The translations under genes and the position numbers were made by a program. A model generated the notes under the pieces. The model did no database searches. It had not been told where the DNA came from and was given only the letters and a program-made list of their open reading frames with translations. From Campylobacteraceae bacterium (GTDB taxonomy: Bacteria > Campylobacterota > Campylobacteria > Campylobacterales > Campylobacteraceae), in contig JAAYPR010000049.1 in the NCBI GenBank assembly GCA_012519705.1, positions 1 to 52,651 of the forward strand: a DNA stretch of 52,651 bases. Reading direction: 5' to 3'. Shown here piece by piece: positions 17,070-25,862 of this stretch. Each line of letters starts with the position of its first letter. Position 1 is the stretch's first letter.

Positions 17070-17864
17070 ATGAAAAAAGTTTTATTTGCAACTATTTTAC
17101 TATTTTTTGTAGGTTGTGCAACTACCACAAACCCAGGAGTTGTTGGAGCGAACCGCTCTCAGATGCTTTTAGTTAGTGCTGAAAAGATGGACCAAGGTGC
17201 AGCAGCTGCCTATACTCAGGTTTTAAAAAGTGCAAGCTCAAAAAAAGCTCTAAACACGGACCCAGTTCAGACAAAAAGAGTTAGAGGCATTGCAGATAGA
17301 CTTATAAATGAAGTTGGTGTTTTTAGAGCAGATGCTAAAAATTGGGACTGGCAAGTAAATGTTATAAGAGAAGATACAGTAAATGCTTGGTGTATGCCAG
17401 GGGGAAGAATCGCTGTTTATACAGGTATCATAAACAAACTAAACTTAACAGATGCCGAGCTTTCCGCCATAGTAGGACACGAGATGGCTCACGCTTTAAG
17501 AGAGCATAGCCGTGAAAAAGCAAGTAGAGATTATGCTAAAAATGCAGGCATTTTTGCTGTAGGAATTTTGACAGGAAGCGATGCGATTGCAAATTTAGCA
17601 AATACAGTTGCTGAGTATACTATTTCGTTACCATTTTCAAGAGAGCAAGAAATCGAAGCTGACAACATCGGTACAGAGCTTATGGCAAGAGCAGGGTATA
17701 ACCCAGAAGCTGCTGCAAATGTCTGGGTAAAAATGAAGCGTCTAAATCAAAAGCAACCCTTAGAGTTTATGTCAACTCACCCATCTCATGAGAATAGAGT
17801 TGAAAATTTAACTAAAATAGCAAAAAAAGTTATGCCTTTATATCAAAGTAGAGTTAAAATTTAA
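17070..17864 (+). CDS. M48-family zinc metalloprotease lipoprotein
   Basis: The 264-residue protein has a lipoprotein signal with lipobox FVGC (C16). It also has a peptidase M48 domain with H137-E-M-A-H141 and a downstream EQEIEADNIGTELMARAGYNP glutamate helix supplying the third zinc ligand. The family cleaves envelope proteins in the periplasm, including misassembled outer-membrane proteins (compare E. coli LoiP and BepA). There is no TPR tail as in BepA, so it is closer to LoiP. It has its own ribosome-binding site, 66 bases after the transporter. Confidence 0.9.
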   Translation: MKKVLFATILLFFVGCATTTNPGVVGANRSQMLLVSAEKMDQGAAAAYTQVLKSASSKKALNTDPVQTKRVRGIADRLINEVGVFRADAKNWDWQVNVIREDTVNAWCMPGGRIAVYTGIINKLNLTDAELSAIVGHEMAHALREHSREKASRDYAKNAGIFAVGILTGSDAIANLANTVAEYTISLPFSREQEIEADNIGTELMARAGYNPEAAANVWVKMKRLNQKQPLEFMSTHPSHENRVENLTKIAKKVMPLYQSRVKI

Positions 17865-17888
17865 TAAAGAAATTTACTAAATTTTGGC

Positions 17889-17894
17889 TATAAT
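17889..17894 (+). promoter_or_regulatory. -10 element of the CorC-like gene
   Basis: TATAAT preceded by GGC lies 38 bases before the TTG start, in the gap after the M48 gene. Confidence 0.45.
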
Positions 17895-17931
17895 GAAAAC
17901 ATAACTATTTTAAAATTTGAAAGGATTTTTT

Positions 17932-19263
17932 TTGGACACGGATAGTTCGTTGTTTATGCTGTTTTTAGCCTTTGTTTTCGTTTTTTTAAACGCATTTTTT
18001 GTTCTATCAGAGTTTGCTATTGTTAAGATAAGAAGAAGCAGACTTGAAGAACTAGTTAGAGATGGTGAGCCAAATGCTAAAATGGCACTTGAAATCACAA
18101 ACTCTCTCGATTCTTATTTAAGTGCTACTCAGCTTGGTATTACTATAAGTTCACTTGCACTTGGCTGGATAGGTGAGCCAGCTGTTGCAACTCTTATAGA
18201 AAAGCCTATGGTAAATTTACTTGGTGCAAATAATTTAGCCCTTCATACAACTTCGTTTATAATCTCATTCTCATTTGTTACCATTCTTCACGTAGTTTTA
18301 GGCGAGCTAGTTCCTAAATCTATCGCTATAGCTGAAGCTGAAAAATCAGTTTTAAGAATAGCAAAACCACTTCACGCATTTTGGGTGCTATTTAACCCGT
18401 TAATTAAAGTTTTTGATTTCTTAGCAAGAGTTATTTTAAAAGCTATAGGCATACAACCAGCAAGCGAGCATGACATCGCTCACTCTGAAGAGGAGATTAA
18501 AATCATAGCTGGAGAGAGCTTAAAAGGTGGGGTTTTAGACTCGTTTGAGACTGAAATCATCAAAAATGCAGTTGATTTTAGCGATACAGTTGCAAAAGAG
18601 ATAATGACGCCTAGAAAGAAAATGGTTTGTTTAAATAAACAAAAAAGCTATGAAGAGAACTATAAAAAAGTTATAGAGTCAAAATACACTCGTTTTCCAT
18701 ATATAGATGGAAGCAAAGATAATGTTTTAGGGATGATTCACATTAGAGACTTGCTTCGCCAAGAAGAAGAGGATTTTGATGCAATCGTTAGAAGAATTTT
18801 AATCGTTCCTGAAAACTCATCTATCTCAAGCATCCTTCCTATGATGAATAAAGAGCAAATTTCAGCCGCTCTTGTTATAGATGAGTATGGTGGAACTTCG
18901 GGGCTTATCACAATGGAAGATATAATTGAAGAGCTTTTAGGTGATATAAGCGATGAGCACGACGATAAGGTTGTAGAGTTTAGAACTATAAAAGATGGTG
19001 TTTTTGAGTTCGTTGGGGTTTATAATATTGAAGATTTTGAAGAGGTAGTTGGGGTTCGCCTTGATGATGAGATAGAAGAACTGACAATCGGTGGATATGT
19101 GTTTAATCTTTTAGGAAGACTTCCAGCAGAGGGTGATACAGTAGAGGATGATTGCTGTATATATGAGGTGATAGCAATGGATGGAAATATCATATCGACT
19201 CTAAGAGCAACTAAAAAAAACAACCCTTTACCTGAAGAGAGCACAGAAGAGGAAGAAGAGTAA
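17932..19263 (+). CDS. CorC/HlyC-type membrane protein with DUF21 and CBS domains
   Basis: This 443-residue protein has an N-terminal DUF21/CNNM membrane domain (about 5-190, with LSEFAIVKIRRSRLEEL and ATQLGITISSLALGWIGEP). A CBS pair follows (about 215-335), with the GLITMEDIIEELLGDI segment. The C-terminal transporter-associated domain is at about 350-430. Family members are implicated in magnesium or cobalt efflux; the old name hemolysin C is misleading. TTG at 17932 was chosen because AAGGA precedes it by six bases; an in-frame TTG at 17917 has no site. Confidence 0.88.
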   Translation: MDTDSSLFMLFLAFVFVFLNAFFVLSEFAIVKIRRSRLEELVRDGEPNAKMALEITNSLDSYLSATQLGITISSLALGWIGEPAVATLIEKPMVNLLGANNLALHTTSFIISFSFVTILHVVLGELVPKSIAIAEAEKSVLRIAKPLHAFWVLFNPLIKVFDFLARVILKAIGIQPASEHDIAHSEEEIKIIAGESLKGGVLDSFETEIIKNAVDFSDTVAKEIMTPRKKMVCLNKQKSYEENYKKVIESKYTRFPYIDGSKDNVLGMIHIRDLLRQEEEDFDAIVRRILIVPENSSISSILPMMNKEQISAALVIDEYGGTSGLITMEDIIEELLGDISDEHDDKVVEFRTIKDGVFEFVGVYNIEDFEEVVGVRLDDEIEELTIGGYVFNLLGRLPAEGDTVEDDCCIYEVIAMDGNIISTLRATKKNNPLPEESTEEEEE

Positions 19264-19292
19264 ATGTATAAAAATTTCACAGAGGAGACAGT

Positions 19293-20081
19293 ATGAAAAA
19301 AGTTTCATTAGTTTTGTTTATGGTTTTAGGTTTGGTTTTTCTAAGTGGATGTGTCAGAAAATCAAGTGAGTATGTTCCACAAGATGGGGTTATGACAAGA
19401 GATGAGGTTAAGTTTCCAGAACTAGACAATACTTGGCTTAAAGGAGCTATAAGTCCGAATATGGAAAATTTAAGAAAAGTTGAAAAAGGGATGAGTAAAG
19501 ATCAAATTAGAAGATTGATAGCTCCTCCTCATTATGCGGCAGGACTTGCTTATGTTGTTGAGTGGGATTATCTATTTAACCTAAAACAAAAAGCAGGCGA
19601 TAAGGATGAAATTTGTCAGTATAAAATTGTATTTGATGACAACTATACTGCACAAAGCTTCTTTTGGAATCCAGCAAGTTGCGAGAGTTTAGTAACTGGT
19701 AAAAAACCAAAATCAGAGAGTTTTAATTTATCAGCTGATTTTTTATTTGACTTTGGAAGTTCAAAATTAAAAGAAAATGGCAAAACTGAAATTTCAAATT
19801 TGCTAGCTAAATATAGCAAAAACGATATAAAAAGTATTAAAATCGTAGGATATACAGACCCTATAGGTAGTGAGTCATCAAATTTAAAGCTTTCACAAAA
19901 TAGAGCAAACTCAGTTAAAAATGAGTTAGTAAAACAAGGTGTTGCGTCAAGTAAAATTTTAGCTTATGGAGCGGGAGAGAGCGAACAAGTAAAAACTTGT
20001 AGTGAAAGCTTGTCTAAAAAAGAGCTAATTGAGTGTTTGGCACCAAACAGAAGAGTTACTATAGATATAGAAAGCTATTAA
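19293..20081 (+). CDS. OmpA-family lipoprotein with a BamE-like N-terminal domain
   Basis: The 262-residue protein has a lipoprotein signal with lipobox LSGC (C20). Residues about 60-125 (VEKGMSKDQIRRLIAPPHY, VEWDYLFNL and a final VFDDN) follow the SmpA/OmlA (BamE) pattern. Residues about 150-262 form an OmpA-like peptidoglycan-binding domain with VGYTDPIGSESSNLKLSQNRANSVKNEL and the NRRVTIDI end. It should anchor the outer membrane to the cell wall. The join of the two domains is the unusual part. Confidence 0.85.
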   Translation: MKKVSLVLFMVLGLVFLSGCVRKSSEYVPQDGVMTRDEVKFPELDNTWLKGAISPNMENLRKVEKGMSKDQIRRLIAPPHYAAGLAYVVEWDYLFNLKQKAGDKDEICQYKIVFDDNYTAQSFFWNPASCESLVTGKKPKSESFNLSADFLFDFGSSKLKENGKTEISNLLAKYSKNDIKSIKIVGYTDPIGSESSNLKLSQNRANSVKNELVKQGVASSKILAYGAGESEQVKTCSESLSKKELIECLAPNRRVTIDIESY

Positions 20082-20099
20082 ACATAAAAGGAAAAATGA

Positions 20100-20531
20100 T
20101 TGAAAAATATTTTAAAAACATTACTGGTTGCCGTTTTTTTAGTGGGATGTTCTAATGGTGAGTCAAAGACCGATGAAAAACCTACAGAGCAGGCAAAAGT
20201 AGAAAAAAGCTATGGTGTGGTTAAAAAAGAAGTTACTAAAGTAGAAGTGAGTGCACCAAAAGAGATAGATAAAACTCTTTTTGGTGGTCAAAGTTCACTT
20301 GATTACTTCGATGAGAGATGTGCATCGTGCCATGGAAGATATGGCGAACAAAAAGCCTTGAGTGCTAGTAAGGTTATCAATGCTTGTAGTTCTGAAGAGA
20401 TTGAAAAATCTTTAACCGGATATAGAAATGGCACTCATGGCGGGAATTTAAAAGATACTATGGCGGTGTATGTGCAAAGTCTAAGTGATGATGAGATTAA
20501 AGAGTTAGCTAGACTTATACCAACTCTTTAA
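20100..20531 (+). CDS. c-type cytochrome lipoprotein
   Basis: The 143-residue protein has lipobox LVGC (C17) and a charged linker (about 20-58). A small cytochrome c domain follows, with the heme-binding motif C74-A-S-C77-H78. M121 is a possible axial ligand. It is probably lipid-anchored and faces the periplasm as an electron carrier; the partner is unknown. The start is TTG after AAAAGGA; the ATG four bases upstream is out of frame. It follows the OmpA-type lipoprotein by 18 bases. Confidence 0.85.
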   Translation: MKNILKTLLVAVFLVGCSNGESKTDEKPTEQAKVEKSYGVVKKEVTKVEVSAPKEIDKTLFGGQSSLDYFDERCASCHGRYGEQKALSASKVINACSSEEIEKSLTGYRNGTHGGNLKDTMAVYVQSLSDDEIKELARLIPTL

Positions 20532-20542
20532 TTTTTGTGAAT

Positions 20543-20567
20543 AGTGACAAGGTTAAAACTTGTCACT
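20543..20567. terminator. bidirectional terminator
   Basis: A perfect 9-bp stem (AGTGACAAG with CTTGTCACT) and a 7-base loop lie between the converging cytochrome and tsaD genes. A/T tracts on both sides allow use in either direction. Confidence 0.8.
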
Positions 20568-20588
20568 AAATTTTTAAAATCCAAACTA

Positions 20589-21587
20589 TTACGCTTTTTT
20601 CAAATTTAGTTTTGGCTCTATTTGAAGCTCTTTATAGCTTATAAACTCTTTTTTATTATACTTTTCTATCCCAGCCCTTGCTATCATCAAAGCATTGTCT
20701 GAGCAGTATTTAAGTGGAGCTAGTAAAAGCTCGGAGTTGTGTTTTTTACATAAACTCTCTATCTCACTTCTAAGAGTTAAATTCGCACTTGCTCCGCCAA
20801 CTACTCCAAATTTAGCCCATTTTTTGACTTCAAAAACTTTTTTTAATTTATCCATTATATGCGAAATCGCAGCATTTTGAAAACCGTATGAAATATCGGC
20901 TCTATCTTGCTCGGTGATATTTTCTCCAAGAGCTTCGATTTCAAGTCTGACTTGATTTTTAAGCCCTGAAAAGCTGTATTCTAGCCTTTTACTATGCCTA
21001 AGTGGAACAGTAAATTTAAATCTCTCCCTATCCCCGCTCTTAGCCAAATTTTCGATAATTGCCCCACCTGGATAACCTAAATCCATCATTTTAGCAACTT
21101 TATCAAAACTCTCTCCAAAGCTATCATCGCCGGTCGTTAAAACTATCTCAATGTTACCGTTTTCATCAATGTCTAAAACCATAGTGTGCCCACCACTTAC
21201 TAGTAGAACTCCTAGTGGAAACTCTGCTTTGCGGTCTAAAAAAAGTGAATAGATATGTCCGATTAGATGGTTTACGCTAATTAAAGGGATATTTAGAGCT
21301 ACACTTAGAGCTTTTGCCATACTAACGCCACCTATTAGACTTACACTTAGACCTGGCTCATTTGTCACACAAACTGCTTTTAGCTCTTTAAAGTAGGGTT
21401 CAAACTCTTTTAGTAAGTTTGGCAAAGCCGCAGTATGAAGCCTAGCAGCAAGCTCTGGCACGACTCCGCCGTATTTCGCGTGCTCTTCTTCTTGAGAGAT
21501 TTTGCTATATTTTACGCACTCAAAAGTATCTATCTTCATAAGTGCTAGCGAGCTATCATCACAACTACTTTCTATGCCTAAAATCAT
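20589..21587 (-). CDS. tsaD: tRNA N6-threonylcarbamoyladenosine transferase TsaD
   Basis: TsaD transfers the threonylcarbamoyl group to A37 of tRNAs reading ANN codons. The 332-residue protein begins MILGIESSCDDSSLAL. It has the metal-binding pair H107 and H111 (VNHLIGH), then LLVSGGHTM and the GGASANLTLRSEI segment. It is first in a minus-strand group that runs 5' to 3' from cdsA through dxr and an unknown gene to tsaD. Confidence 0.95.
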   Translation of the reverse strand: MILGIESSCDDSSLALMKIDTFECVKYSKISQEEEHAKYGGVVPELAARLHTAALPNLLKEFEPYFKELKAVCVTNEPGLSVSLIGGVSMAKALSVALNIPLISVNHLIGHIYSLFLDRKAEFPLGVLLVSGGHTMVLDIDENGNIEIVLTTGDDSFGESFDKVAKMMDLGYPGGAIIENLAKSGDRERFKFTVPLRHSKRLEYSFSGLKNQVRLEIEALGENITEQDRADISYGFQNAAISHIMDKLKKVFEVKKWAKFGVVGGASANLTLRSEIESLCKKHNSELLLAPLKYCSDNALMIARAGIEKYNKKEFISYKELQIEPKLNLKKA

Positions 21588-21594
21588 CCTAACC

Positions 21595-22593
21595 CTACTT
21601 ATTTAATAAATTAAACAAATCAATAGCAATGCTTAAAAACAAAAATAGAGCTATGAGAACTCCTATCGTAGTTATATAAGTTCTAAATTTATCAGTTTTT
21701 TCTCTCTCAAGTTCAAGTTTTGCTCTCTCATCTTCTTTTTCTTTAAAAAGAGCTTCTTCTTTGGCAGTAGCGATAGCTTTTTCTCTTAGTTTTTGCTCTT
21801 CATCTTTTATACTAAAAAAGTCAGCTAAGCTTTGAGAAATTTCTTTGTATTCTTTTTCTAGGTTAAAGTACTCTTTTGCCATGTTAAAAATAGTAAATGC
21901 TTCTTTTCTACTCTCTTTAATTCCGCAGTTTGAAGTAATTTTATGGTTAAAAAACCTTTTTCTAAGCTCTAGAATTTCATCAGCTGAAATTTCATCAAAT
22001 TTAGGCTTTAGCTGTGAGTGGAATTTATCATTTATCGTTTTATAGCTTAGAGTTAAAAGCTGAATTAAAAGAACTTTTAGTAAATTTGGACTTTCATGTA
22101 ACTCTTTTAGCTCTCTTTGTCCATACTCATCTAAAACTACAAAAACATCGTTATTAAAAGCTACTTTATAAGCATAGGTAGGGGTTTTTCTAGTGTAGAA
22201 ATTCACACTTTCTAAAAGAGTGATATCTTTACACTCTTCTTCAAACTCCTCCGTAGTTGTTGTGATAATGAAATGCTTTGAGCCTTCAACCACTCTATTT
22301 TGCTCCTTAACTGCAAAATAAATTTCACCGTTAAAATAAGAGAGCAGATACTCACTATAAGGAACCTTTTCAAATCCTAAGTTTTTAAACTCTTCATAAA
22401 ATCCTGAGACCCCGACATCTTCATCTGTTTTTATATAAAGCTCGTAAAAATCATCCGCTTTAGATTCATCTTTTTTATATGCTAAATTTACAAATTTAGC
22501 AAATTCACCAAAAACACCTTCGCTGCTTTTTCCTTGCAACGCCTTTATAATATTTTCATTATTAATAGGCATAATCTCATATACTCTAGTCAT
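21595..22593 (-). CDS. uncharacterised tail-anchored protein between dxr and tsaD
   Basis: I recognise no family in these 332 residues. Residues 1-250 are a soluble, mixed alpha/beta part without obvious catalytic motifs. About 255-302 is a highly charged helix (EEQKLREKAIATAKEEALFKEKE) likely to form a coiled coil. Residues about 305-328 (YITTIGVLIALFLFLSIAIDLFNLL) form one membrane helix at the C-terminus, so the protein should be tail-anchored with its bulk in the cytoplasm. In C. jejuni the tsaD-dxr interval holds pgp1, a peptidoglycan carboxypeptidase; this protein does not look like Pgp1. Confidence 0.75.
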   Translation of the reverse strand: MTRVYEIMPINNENIIKALQGKSSEGVFGEFAKFVNLAYKKDESKADDFYELYIKTDEDVGVSGFYEEFKNLGFEKVPYSEYLLSYFNGEIYFAVKEQNRVVEGSKHFIITTTTEEFEEECKDITLLESVNFYTRKTPTYAYKVAFNNDVFVVLDEYGQRELKELHESPNLLKVLLIQLLTLSYKTINDKFHSQLKPKFDEISADEILELRKRFFNHKITSNCGIKESRKEAFTIFNMAKEYFNLEKEYKEISQSLADFFSIKDEEQKLREKAIATAKEEALFKEKEDERAKLELEREKTDKFRTYITTIGVLIALFLFLSIAIDLFNLLNK

Positions 22594-22602
22594 AGCTTCC
22601 CC

Positions 22603-23679
22603 CTAAATTTGATTTGCAAACTCTCTTACTTTTTTGTCTATTTCAAAAATTTCATCTAAACTATTAGCCTTAAAACCAGCAAATTTATCAAGACTTTCAA
22701 AAACGATTTTTTGATTATCCAGATACCCGCATTCATTTTTTAAAAACTTAGAGATATAAACTTCATTTGAAGCGTTGATGATAACTCCTAAATCAGGGTT
22801 TTTAATCACATCATCTTTTAGTTTAAAAATTGGGTATTTTTCTAAATCAATTCTTTCAAATTTTAGCCCATTTTCTAAACTCAACAGATCAAAAGGCTCT
22901 AAAATAGGCTCTTTTATCTCGTCCATCACAGCACTTGCGATGGCTAGTTTCATATCAGGTTTTGAGATGTGAGTTGTGGTACTTCCATCTATAAACTCTA
23001 TTAGAGCGTGAACCGTGGAAGTTCTTTCAATAAATGCGTCTAAATTTGTGACACCATATAAATGATAAGCTTCCATTATCTCAAAAAGTTTGTTTGTCAT
23101 AGTTGCACTATCTATGGTGATTTTGGCACCCATATCCCAGTTTGGGTGTTTTAGAGCGTCTTTTGGGGTTGCGTTTTTAAGCTCACTTAGTTTTGCATCT
23201 CTAAATGCTCCGCCACTTGCGGTGATTATCATCTTTGAAATTTTGGGACTATCTTTTAGTAGAAATTTAAGCCCAAAATGCTCACTATCAATGGCTTTTA
23301 TATTTTTCGTATCTAGAAATTTACCAGCTACAACAAGGCTTTCTTTGTTTGCAAGGCAGAGTTTTTTGCCAAGTTTTTGAGTTAAAACGCTTGGCTTTAG
23401 CCCAGCAAAACCAACAAGAGAGTTTATAACTTTTTGACTTTTGCACTCTTTTAGCATCTCTAAAATTCCGTTTTCACCCACAAAAACTTTGTCATGTTTA
23501 ACATCTTTTGCCAAACTCTCATCAGCGATAGCGACAAATTTAGGCTTAAATTCTAATATTTGTAAATTTAACAAATCAACATTTTTGTTACAGCTAAGTG
23601 CTTCTATCTCTAAGTTAAATTTCCTAGCTAAAAGCAGGGCATTTGTGCCGATTGAGCCAGTTGAGCCTAAAACTACCAT
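22603..23679 (-). CDS. dxr: 1-deoxy-D-xylulose 5-phosphate reductoisomerase
   Basis: DXR makes 2-C-methyl-D-erythritol 4-phosphate with NADPH, the committed MEP-pathway step and the fosmidomycin target. The 358-residue protein begins with the nucleotide-binding VVLGSTGSIG. It has LANKESLV, the metal-binding AIDSEHF segment, TASGGAFRD and HPNWDMGAKITIDSATMTNK. It overlaps cdsA by seven bases. ispA in this window uses the pathway product. Confidence 0.95.
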   Translation of the reverse strand: MVVLGSTGSIGTNALLLARKFNLEIEALSCNKNVDLLNLQILEFKPKFVAIADESLAKDVKHDKVFVGENGILEMLKECKSQKVINSLVGFAGLKPSVLTQKLGKKLCLANKESLVVAGKFLDTKNIKAIDSEHFGLKFLLKDSPKISKMIITASGGAFRDAKLSELKNATPKDALKHPNWDMGAKITIDSATMTNKLFEIMEAYHLYGVTNLDAFIERTSTVHALIEFIDGSTTTHISKPDMKLAIASAVMDEIKEPILEPFDLLSLENGLKFERIDLEKYPIFKLKDDVIKNPDLGVIINASNEVYISKFLKNECGYLDNQKIVFESLDKFAGFKANSLDEIFEIDKKVREFANQI

Positions 23680-24425
23680 GAAACCACCAAACTAAGAGCG
23701 ATACTTGCAAAAAGATAGCTATCTATCCTATCTAGCATCCCGCCGTGTCCAGGGAAAAGGTTTCCGCTATCTTTAACCCCGGCTTTTCTTTTTAAGTAGC
23801 TTTCAAACAAATCACCAAAAATAGAAGCTATTATTATAAAAAGAGTTGCAAGTAGAGGGTTTTTCAAACCTCCGTCCATAAAAATACCGTAGTAAAGTCC
23901 TCCAGCAAAAGTAGCGATAACTATGCCACCAATAGTTCCTTCAATGGTTTTGTTTGGCGAAGTTGGCGTAAATGAGTGTGAGCCTAAAAGTTTACCTACA
24001 AAGTAAGCCCCAGAGTCAGCCGCAGCAACTAAAACTAGCATATAAACAAGGTATTTCATCCCTAGCACGTCATATACACTAAACATCACAAAAATCGGTG
24101 CCATAGGGTAAAAAACTGGTAAAAGTGGCTTTAAACTCTCATGATTTTTAAAGACTAAAACCGAACTCACAACTAAAATAGTAGCTAGTATAAATTTATA
24201 AGTAGAAGCAAAACTACCACCACCAAACAGCACAAAAACACAAAATAGTATAACGCTAAAGATGGCTAAATCATTGTTTTCTATATCGTAAAGTTTTAGG
24301 CTTTCCATCACGGCGATTCCTAAAGCAAGAGCAAAAATAGCAAAGTTTAGCAGATAAATGTCAAGCCAAACTAAAACTATGAGAGCAAGTATCATCACAC
24401 CTGCTGTTTGTAAGCGAGTTTTCAT
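23673..24425 (-). CDS. cdsA: phosphatidate cytidylyltransferase
   Basis: CdsA makes CDP-diacylglycerol for phospholipid synthesis. The 250-residue membrane protein has about seven hydrophobic helices. The C-terminal signature is SPNKTIEGTIGGI, then IFGDLFESYLKRKAGVKDSGNLFPGHGGMLDRIDS with the conserved metal-binding aspartates. It is cotranscribed and overlapping with dxr. Confidence 0.94.
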   Translation of the reverse strand: MKTRLQTAGVMILALIVLVWLDIYLLNFAIFALALGIAVMESLKLYDIENNDLAIFSVILFCVFVLFGGGSFASTYKFILATILVVSSVLVFKNHESLKPLLPVFYPMAPIFVMFSVYDVLGMKYLVYMLVLVAAADSGAYFVGKLLGSHSFTPTSPNKTIEGTIGGIVIATFAGGLYYGIFMDGGLKNPLLATLFIIIASIFGDLFESYLKRKAGVKDSGNLFPGHGGMLDRIDSYLFASIALSLVVSW

Positions 24426-24473
24426 AAATTTCCTTTTTTATATTGATTTATAATTTTAGCCAAATTTACTTAT

Positions 24474-25796
24474 TTAAGGCTTTAAAACTGAGATAGTGCT
24501 GTAATTCACATAGTTTACAAACGCTCCCTCAACCACCTTGACATTTGCTCTTTTGGTGTAGTCTACAAGGTAAGACCCACTACTTTTAACGCTAAAATTC
24601 ACACAAATTTTAGCAGCGAACTCCACGATATCATCTCTTAAATGCTGTTTGTTTGTTTTAACTATCACATGGCTTGATGGGATGTCTTTTAAATGAAACC
24701 AAAAGTCATCTTTTTTTGACTCTTTAAGGAGAGCGATGTTGCCTTTTTCGTTTTTACCAACTGAAATTTTAAACTCATCTATGTAAAAACTCTCTATATT
24801 ATCGCTCATTTCTTTTTTGCTGTTAGTTTTTCCGCCAGCTTTTTTAGGCATGAGAATTTCAAGCTCGGCTAAATCGTTACTATTTGTAACAAGCTCTTTT
24901 AAATTTAGATTGAAATTTAACTTCTCATTTAAGCTTTCAAACTCTAGCTTTACGCCATGTGCTTTTTGCTTTAGTTTTTTGCTCTCATCAAAGAGCTTTT
25001 TAGCTTCAAATTTAGGGCTCTCTTCAAGGTTAAACTTAATCATTTCACCATCAAATCCAATAAGCTCAAATTTACGCTCATACTCTTTTAAATTATGCAA
25101 ATTTGCAGTCAGAAGTGCTCCTTTTTGGTTAAGCTCACTACTTTTTTCTAGGAAATACTCACTACTTTGAAGCTCATTTAAACTTGCTTTTAGGCTCTCT
25201 ATCCTTTTATCAAGTCTAGAAATTTTTGAAGCTTTAGCGTTTTCAAGTTTTTTAGAGTTAACTCTCTCAAACTCACCCCTTAAAAACTCGTCCATATTTT
25301 CTATATCAGGGCTCTCTTTTTCTTTTATGTTAAACGGCTCAAGATGTTCTAAAACTCTACCAACCTTTATAGAGCGGCGTTCATTTTCATAGTGGCTTAA
25401 AGCCTCTAAAATAGTGTCTTTTTCATCGGTTATGATGATGTTTGTAAAACGCCCTGTAAACTCAAAGTATAAATTTGTAACTATCTTTTTATAGCTTCCA
25501 TCTCTACTTGTTTGGATGTGAAGAATCCTATTATTTTCCAAAACTTTTGCAAACTCTAAACTGCTAGCATTTACTCTTTTGGCTAAAACCACGTCAAATG
25601 GGGCTTTGTAGCTTTTAGTTTGCATAAACTCATCTCTTTTATAGATGGTTGAGTTTCCTTTGTTCATATCGAAAAAAATAGCAGTTTTTTTCTCAAACTC
25701 TATCATCAAAACTCTATCATCAACTCTTTTTATGTTGTAAATTCTCTTAAATTTAGTTAAGTAATTGCTTATTTGTATTAAAACTTTGTATTTCAT
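24474..25796 (-). CDS. NFACT-family protein, RqcH/Rqc2-like
   Basis: This 440-residue protein resembles the NFACT family. B. subtilis RqcH, a member, adds C-terminal alanine tails to peptides on obstructed 50S subunits. The N-terminal NFACT-N part (1-180) includes FEFTGRFTNIIITDEKDTILEAL. A long charged helical region (about 175-310) forms the coiled-coil arms. The NFACT-R part (about 330-430) has DEFKISVGKNEKGN and FWFHLKDIPSSHVIVKT. It is often annotated as fibronectin-binding; that name is historical. The rescue role here is inferred from the family. Confidence 0.82.
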   Translation of the reverse strand: MKYKVLIQISNYLTKFKRIYNIKRVDDRVLMIEFEKKTAIFFDMNKGNSTIYKRDEFMQTKSYKAPFDVVLAKRVNASSLEFAKVLENNRILHIQTSRDGSYKKIVTNLYFEFTGRFTNIIITDEKDTILEALSHYENERRSIKVGRVLEHLEPFNIKEKESPDIENMDEFLRGEFERVNSKKLENAKASKISRLDKRIESLKASLNELQSSEYFLEKSSELNQKGALLTANLHNLKEYERKFELIGFDGEMIKFNLEESPKFEAKKLFDESKKLKQKAHGVKLEFESLNEKLNFNLNLKELVTNSNDLAELEILMPKKAGGKTNSKKEMSDNIESFYIDEFKISVGKNEKGNIALLKESKKDDFWFHLKDIPSSHVIVKTNKQHLRDDIVEFAAKICVNFSVKSSGSYLVDYTKRANVKVVEGAFVNYVNYSTISVLKP

Positions 25797-25862
25797 GCGA
25801 TAATTTTAGCTAAATTTAGATAAAATTGAACTATTTTAGACTAAATTTAGAAAAGGCATTAA

